From positions 558,001 through 622,000 of the forward strand of contig NZ_LR134506.1 of the NCBI RefSeq assembly GCF_900638305.1: DNA of 64,000 nucleotides. The letters run 5' to 3'. Source of the stretch: Porphyromonas cangingivalis (GTDB lineage Bacteria; Bacteroidota; Bacteroidia; Bacteroidales; Porphyromonadaceae). A program made the translations under genes and the position numbers. The number at the start of each line of letters is the position of its first letter. Positions within the stretch are counted from its first letter, which is position 1. The notes under the pieces were generated by a model. It ran no database searches. It had not been told where the DNA came from and saw only the letters and a program-made list of their open reading frames with translations. Below, one piece after another: positions 61,109-64,000 of the stretch.

Positions 61109-61137
61109 TGGACACTCTGCAAAATAGATCAGAAGTT

Positions 61138-61821
61138 ATGGCTACACCTATATTATCTCTCGAAAATATCACCTTATGCAGGGATGAGAATGTTATTTTG
61201 TCCGGAGCCTCTTTGGATATATATCCGGGCGAGTTTGTCTACCTTATCGGTAAGGTCGGATCCGGGAAGTCTACGCTCATAAAGTCGATTTATATGGATA
61301 TCCCTATAAAGGATGGTGATGCGAGATTTATGGACTTTGATTTGCGAAGGATCAAGAGAAAAAGAGTACCCTATTTGAGACGTAACTTAGGTATTGTATT
61401 TCAGGATTTTCAGTTGCTGGCAGACCGCTCTGTATACAAAAATCTTGAATTTGTACTCAAGGCTACCGGATGGAAGGATAGTAAGGAGATTGCTCTAAGG
61501 ATTAATCAGGTGCTGGATCAGGTCGGCATGGCCAGTAAGGGATACAAGATGCCCCATGAACTCTCAGGGGGAGAACAGCAACGAGTCGCTATATCGAGAG
61601 CTCTTCTCAATACTCCGAGTCTGATCATGGCCGATGAGCCTACCGGTCACCTTGATCCCGAGACCGGAGAACAAATCATCCAATTGCTTCAAAACATTGC
61701 AGAGAATGGCACAGCTGTACTTTTGATAACTCACAACTATGCCTTGGTGAAGAAATATCCTGCTCGCATCATAAAGATAGACAACGAGAAACTCATCGAG
61801 ATGCAAATCCAGGCAGATTAA
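61138..61821 (+). CDS. ftsE: Cell division ATP-binding protein FtsE
   Basis: A 227-residue ABC ATPase: Walker [11 protein letters not shown]-loop VFQDFQLL, signature LSGGEQQR, Walker B SLIMADEP and switch His in ITHNY. With FtsX it controls peptidoglycan hydrolases at the division site. The closely related lipoprotein transporter LolD is an alternative, but [22 protein letters not shown] and [14 protein letters not shown] are FtsE-like. ATG 61138 is chosen after the promoter; the longer frame reaches back into the island repeat. ftsX is not next to it; lysC follows after 27 nt. Confidence 0.85.
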   Translation: MATPILSLENITLCRDENVILSGASLDIYPGEFVYLIGKVGSGKSTLIKSIYMDIPIKDGDARFMDFDLRRIKRKRVPYLRRNLGIVFQDFQLLADRSVYKNLEFVLKATGWKDSKEIALRINQVLDQVGMASKGYKMPHELSGGEQQRVAISRALLNTPSLIMADEPTGHLDPETGEQIIQLLQNIAENGTAVLLITHNYALVKKYPARIIKIDNEKLIEMQIQAD

Positions 61822-61848
61822 AATGACAATTACGGTACGATATAAACG

Positions 61849-63171
61849 ATGTTGATCATGAAGTTTGGAGGGACGTCTGTGGGTACCTCCGAAAGAATAA
61901 AGGAAGTGGGGCGTCTCATCAATGATGCTAAGACGAAGATCGTGGTTCTCTCTGCGATGGGAGGTGTTACCAATATTTTGGTAGAGATCTGTGAACACTT
62001 TCGTCATCAAAACCCTCAGGGAGCACTTTCTTTGATCGAAGTGCTATCCGATAAATACAAAGGGGTCATAGATTCATTGTACTCTTCTGCAGAGTCTCGA
62101 GTGCGGGTCACGGCTTTTGTCCAAGAGAAGATGGACTATATCGAAAGCTTCAAGAACGAACTTTTTTCAGACTTTGAGGAAAAGTGTGTCTTAGCTCTTG
62201 GAGAACTGATCTCCACGGAAATGATGAAAGTTCATTTGGCCGAGATCGGTGTCGCCGCAGTCAAACTTCCGGCATTGGACTTTATGGTGACCAATAAGTT
62301 CGGTGAGCCGGATCTTGAACGCATTTCGGAATCCCTCAAGAAGCTACTCTCTCAATATCCTGATACTAAACTTTTCCTTACGGAGGGTTATATCTGTCGT
62401 AATGCTTATGCCGAGATCGATAATCTCAAACGTGGGGGGAGTGACTATACGGCTTCTATCTTGGGGGCTTGTATAGATGCGAAGGAAGTGCAGATATGGA
62501 CAGACATCGATGGTATGCATAACAATGACCCTCGAATTGTCGAGGGGACATCTCCCGTGCGTAATCTTCACTTCGATGAGGCTGCCGAACTCGCTTATTT
62601 CGGAGCAAAAATCCTCCACCCTACTTGTATCCATCCGGCTAAGATGCAGAACGTCCCTGTGCGTCTTCTCTACACCATGGATCCATCCGCACCCGGAACA
62701 TTGATCTCCAATGTCATCGAACCTGAAAAGATTAAGGCGGTAGCAGTGAAGGATGGTATCACAACAATTAAGGTGCTGAGTACGAGACTACTATTGGCTC
62801 ATGGCTTCTTGAGTAGAGTTTTTGAAGTTTTCGAACGACATCAGACACCCATCGATCTTGTTACGACATCAGAAGTGGCTGTAACAGTGGCGATAGACAA
62901 TCAGAGCAGACTGGAAGAGATCCTTTCGGAGCTGAAGCGTTTTGCTACAGTCTCCATCGACAATAATATGTCCATAATTTGTATCGCAGGGGATCTCAAC
63001 TGGAAAAATGTCGGATTTGAGGCGGATATCATCAAAGCTCTCGAAGATATACCGGTACGTATGATTTCTTATGGAGGATCCAATCACAATGTATCCATGG
63101 TGATACGTACCGAGGATAAGATAGATGCTCTTCAAAAACTCAGCAAAAAACTATTCAGTCCTAAAAAGTGA
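61849..63171 (+). CDS. lysC: Aspartate kinase, monofunctional
   Basis: The 440-residue enzyme phosphorylates aspartate, starting the lysine/threonine/methionine and diaminopimelate pathway. KFGGTSVG (5-12), the GGSDYTASILGACIDA segment and WTDIDGM form the kinase; two C-terminal ACT domains (about 300-435; TTIKVLSTRLLLAHGF, SIICIAGDL) suggest feedback control by an amino acid. No homoserine dehydrogenase part is fused. Its stop codon overlaps the next gene (GTGA). Confidence 0.94.
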   Translation: MLIMKFGGTSVGTSERIKEVGRLINDAKTKIVVLSAMGGVTNILVEICEHFRHQNPQGALSLIEVLSDKYKGVIDSLYSSAESRVRVTAFVQEKMDYIESFKNELFSDFEEKCVLALGELISTEMMKVHLAEIGVAAVKLPALDFMVTNKFGEPDLERISESLKKLLSQYPDTKLFLTEGYICRNAYAEIDNLKRGGSDYTASILGACIDAKEVQIWTDIDGMHNNDPRIVEGTSPVRNLHFDEAAELAYFGAKILHPTCIHPAKMQNVPVRLLYTMDPSAPGTLISNVIEPEKIKAVAVKDGITTIKVLSTRLLLAHGFLSRVFEVFERHQTPIDLVTTSEVAVTVAIDNQSRLEEILSELKRFATVSIDNNMSIICIAGDLNWKNVGFEADIIKALEDIPVRMISYGGSNHNVSMVIRTEDKIDALQKLSKKLFSPKK

Positions 63172-64000
63172 ATTCTTCCGGCACGGTCTCAAACAATCTA
63201 TCTACTCCCCCATCACGACGATCATTTCTGAAGACTTGGTGGTATGCTATTCGTCCACATACTTTGGGAGCTTCGATCGCACCACTCATTATTGCCGGAG
63301 GGGCATTATGGGCAGACGAGAGCTTTAGGTTTTTGGAGTACTTCTTATGTCTGATCGTTGCTCTCAGTGCTCAGATTTCGAGTAATATCGCAAATGACTA
63401 CTTCGACTATAAAGGAGGGAAAGACACTGCAGATCGTGTTGGCTTTGAGAGGCTTTTGACCAAAGGGGTTGTGACTCCGGGACAAATGTTCGGTGCACTC
63501 GTTATTACGACTTTGACCTGTGCTCTTGCAGGTGGCATTTTGGTCTGGATGGGCGGATGGATTATCCTTTTGATCGGCTTAGCCACACTCTTAGGTATCT
63601 TTGCTTACTCTTCGGGACCATTTCCCCTATCCCATCATGGTTTAGGAGATTTGGCTGTTGTTATTTTCTTTGGGCTCATCCCTGTCTTGGGCACTTACTA
63701 TGTCGTAGCCGGTCCCCCGCCTTTGCATCTCATGTTTTTGGCTCTCGGTATTGGCTTATGGGAGGCTAACATACTGGTCGTAAATAACTATAGAGACTAC
63801 CAAGAAGACTCTAAAAGTGGAAAGAAAACTATCATTGTGCGTATGGGAGTAAAGTCCGGCCCTCGCCTATATGCACTCAATACATTGCTATCGATCTTTG
63901 TGATCATGTTAGGGCTTTATACAGAGGGTAGTACCATTGCAGCTATTATTGTTGCCCTATTATTGACTTTCGTTTGTTTTGTTGCTGTCTATGGCATCCA
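63168..64000 (+). CDS. menA: 1,4-dihydroxy-2-naphthoate prenyltransferase, 5' part
   Basis: The frame opens with GTG at 63168, overlapping the lysC stop by 4 nt, and stays open to the window end (277 codons). WWYAIRPHTLGASIAPLIIAGG and the Mg-binding NDYFDYKGGKDTAD motif identify a UbiA-family MenA, which attaches the isoprenoid tail in menaquinone synthesis; a second Asp-rich motif lies at NNYRDYQEDSKSGK. Several membrane spans are visible. No ATG fits the conserved start better than GTG. Confidence 0.9.
   Translation, partial: MNSSGTVSNNLSTPPSRRSFLKTWWYAIRPHTLGASIAPLIIAGGALWADESFRFLEYFLCLIVALSAQISSNIANDYFDYKGGKDTADRVGFERLLTKGVVTPGQMFGALVITTLTCALAGGILVWMGGWIILLIGLATLLGIFAYSSGPFPLSHHGLGDLAVVIFFGLIPVLGTYYVVAGPPPLHLMFLALGIGLWEANILVVNNYRDYQEDSKSGKKTIIVRMGVKSGPRLYALNTLLSIFVIMLGLYTEGSTIAAIIVALLLTFVCFVAVYGI

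Overview
The window is Bacteroidales DNA, most likely Porphyromonas or a close relative. Reasons: genes start from Bacteroidetes-type promoters (TTG/TTTG, 19-21 bp, TAnnTTTG) with no strong Shine-Dalgarno sequences; there is a FabK-type enoyl-ACP reductase, a serine palmitoyltransferase-like gene for sphingolipids, a Bacteroidetes S16 with an Ala/Glu tail, and the 30-residue AURKAIP1/COX24-type ribosomal peptide. The genus is an inference; no 16S gene is present.

Region 1 (1-423) is host DNA: the end of a nitrilase-family gene and a tRNA-Pro(UGG). Region 2 (424-37267) is an apparently complete 36.8 kb temperate siphophage prophage inserted in the 3' half of that tRNA gene and bounded by 46-bp direct repeats. 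Rightward genes sit at its ends: integrase on the left; C1-type repressor, DEDDh exonuclease-BRCT, ImmA/IrrE-DUF4411 pair and a 36-residue membrane peptide on the right. Between them nearly everything reads leftward from about 33.1 kb: early genes, antirepressor, replication (initiator with internal iterons, DnaC-like loader), PcfK/PcfJ, RuvC-like nuclease, HNH, terminase, portal, prohead protease, HK97 capsid, connectors, tail tube, frameshifted tail chaperone, tape measure, tail tip, collagen-like and BNR fibres, holin, amidase and a candidate unimolecular spanin. Three cargo units break this order: a Panacea-type toxin-antitoxin pair inside the lysis cassette and two lipoprotein genes, each with its own promoter and terminator.

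Region 3 (37268-58675) is host housekeeping: an outer-membrane-like protein, IMP dehydrogenase, RNase G, the small ribosomal peptide, HU, tRNA-Arg(UCU), S16, YidC, CTP synthase, a second outer-membrane-like protein, serine palmitoyltransferase, an MltF-like lytic transglycosylase, Upp, a U32-family rRNA hydroxylation factor, FabK, a PabA/TrpG amidotransferase, an XRE regulator, L31 type B and MnmE. Region 4 (58676-61032) is a small island flanked by 52-bp direct repeats that begin in the last codons of mnmE; it carries an MBL-fold hydrolase and a gene fragment resembling the end of DUF3987 island proteins. Region 5 (61138-64000) holds ftsE, lysC and the start of menA.

The most unusual signals are mostly in the prophage: a roughly 175-nt structured leader on the early transcript, a 34-bp element placed exactly 13 nt before two separate start codons, paired operators around an orphan rightward promoter, iterons inside the initiator gene, a G-tract-rich candidate cos site, and toxin-antitoxin genes inside the lysis cassette. 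Outside the prophage, the mnmE island and a 22-bp-period repeat array upstream of the sphingolipid gene stand out.
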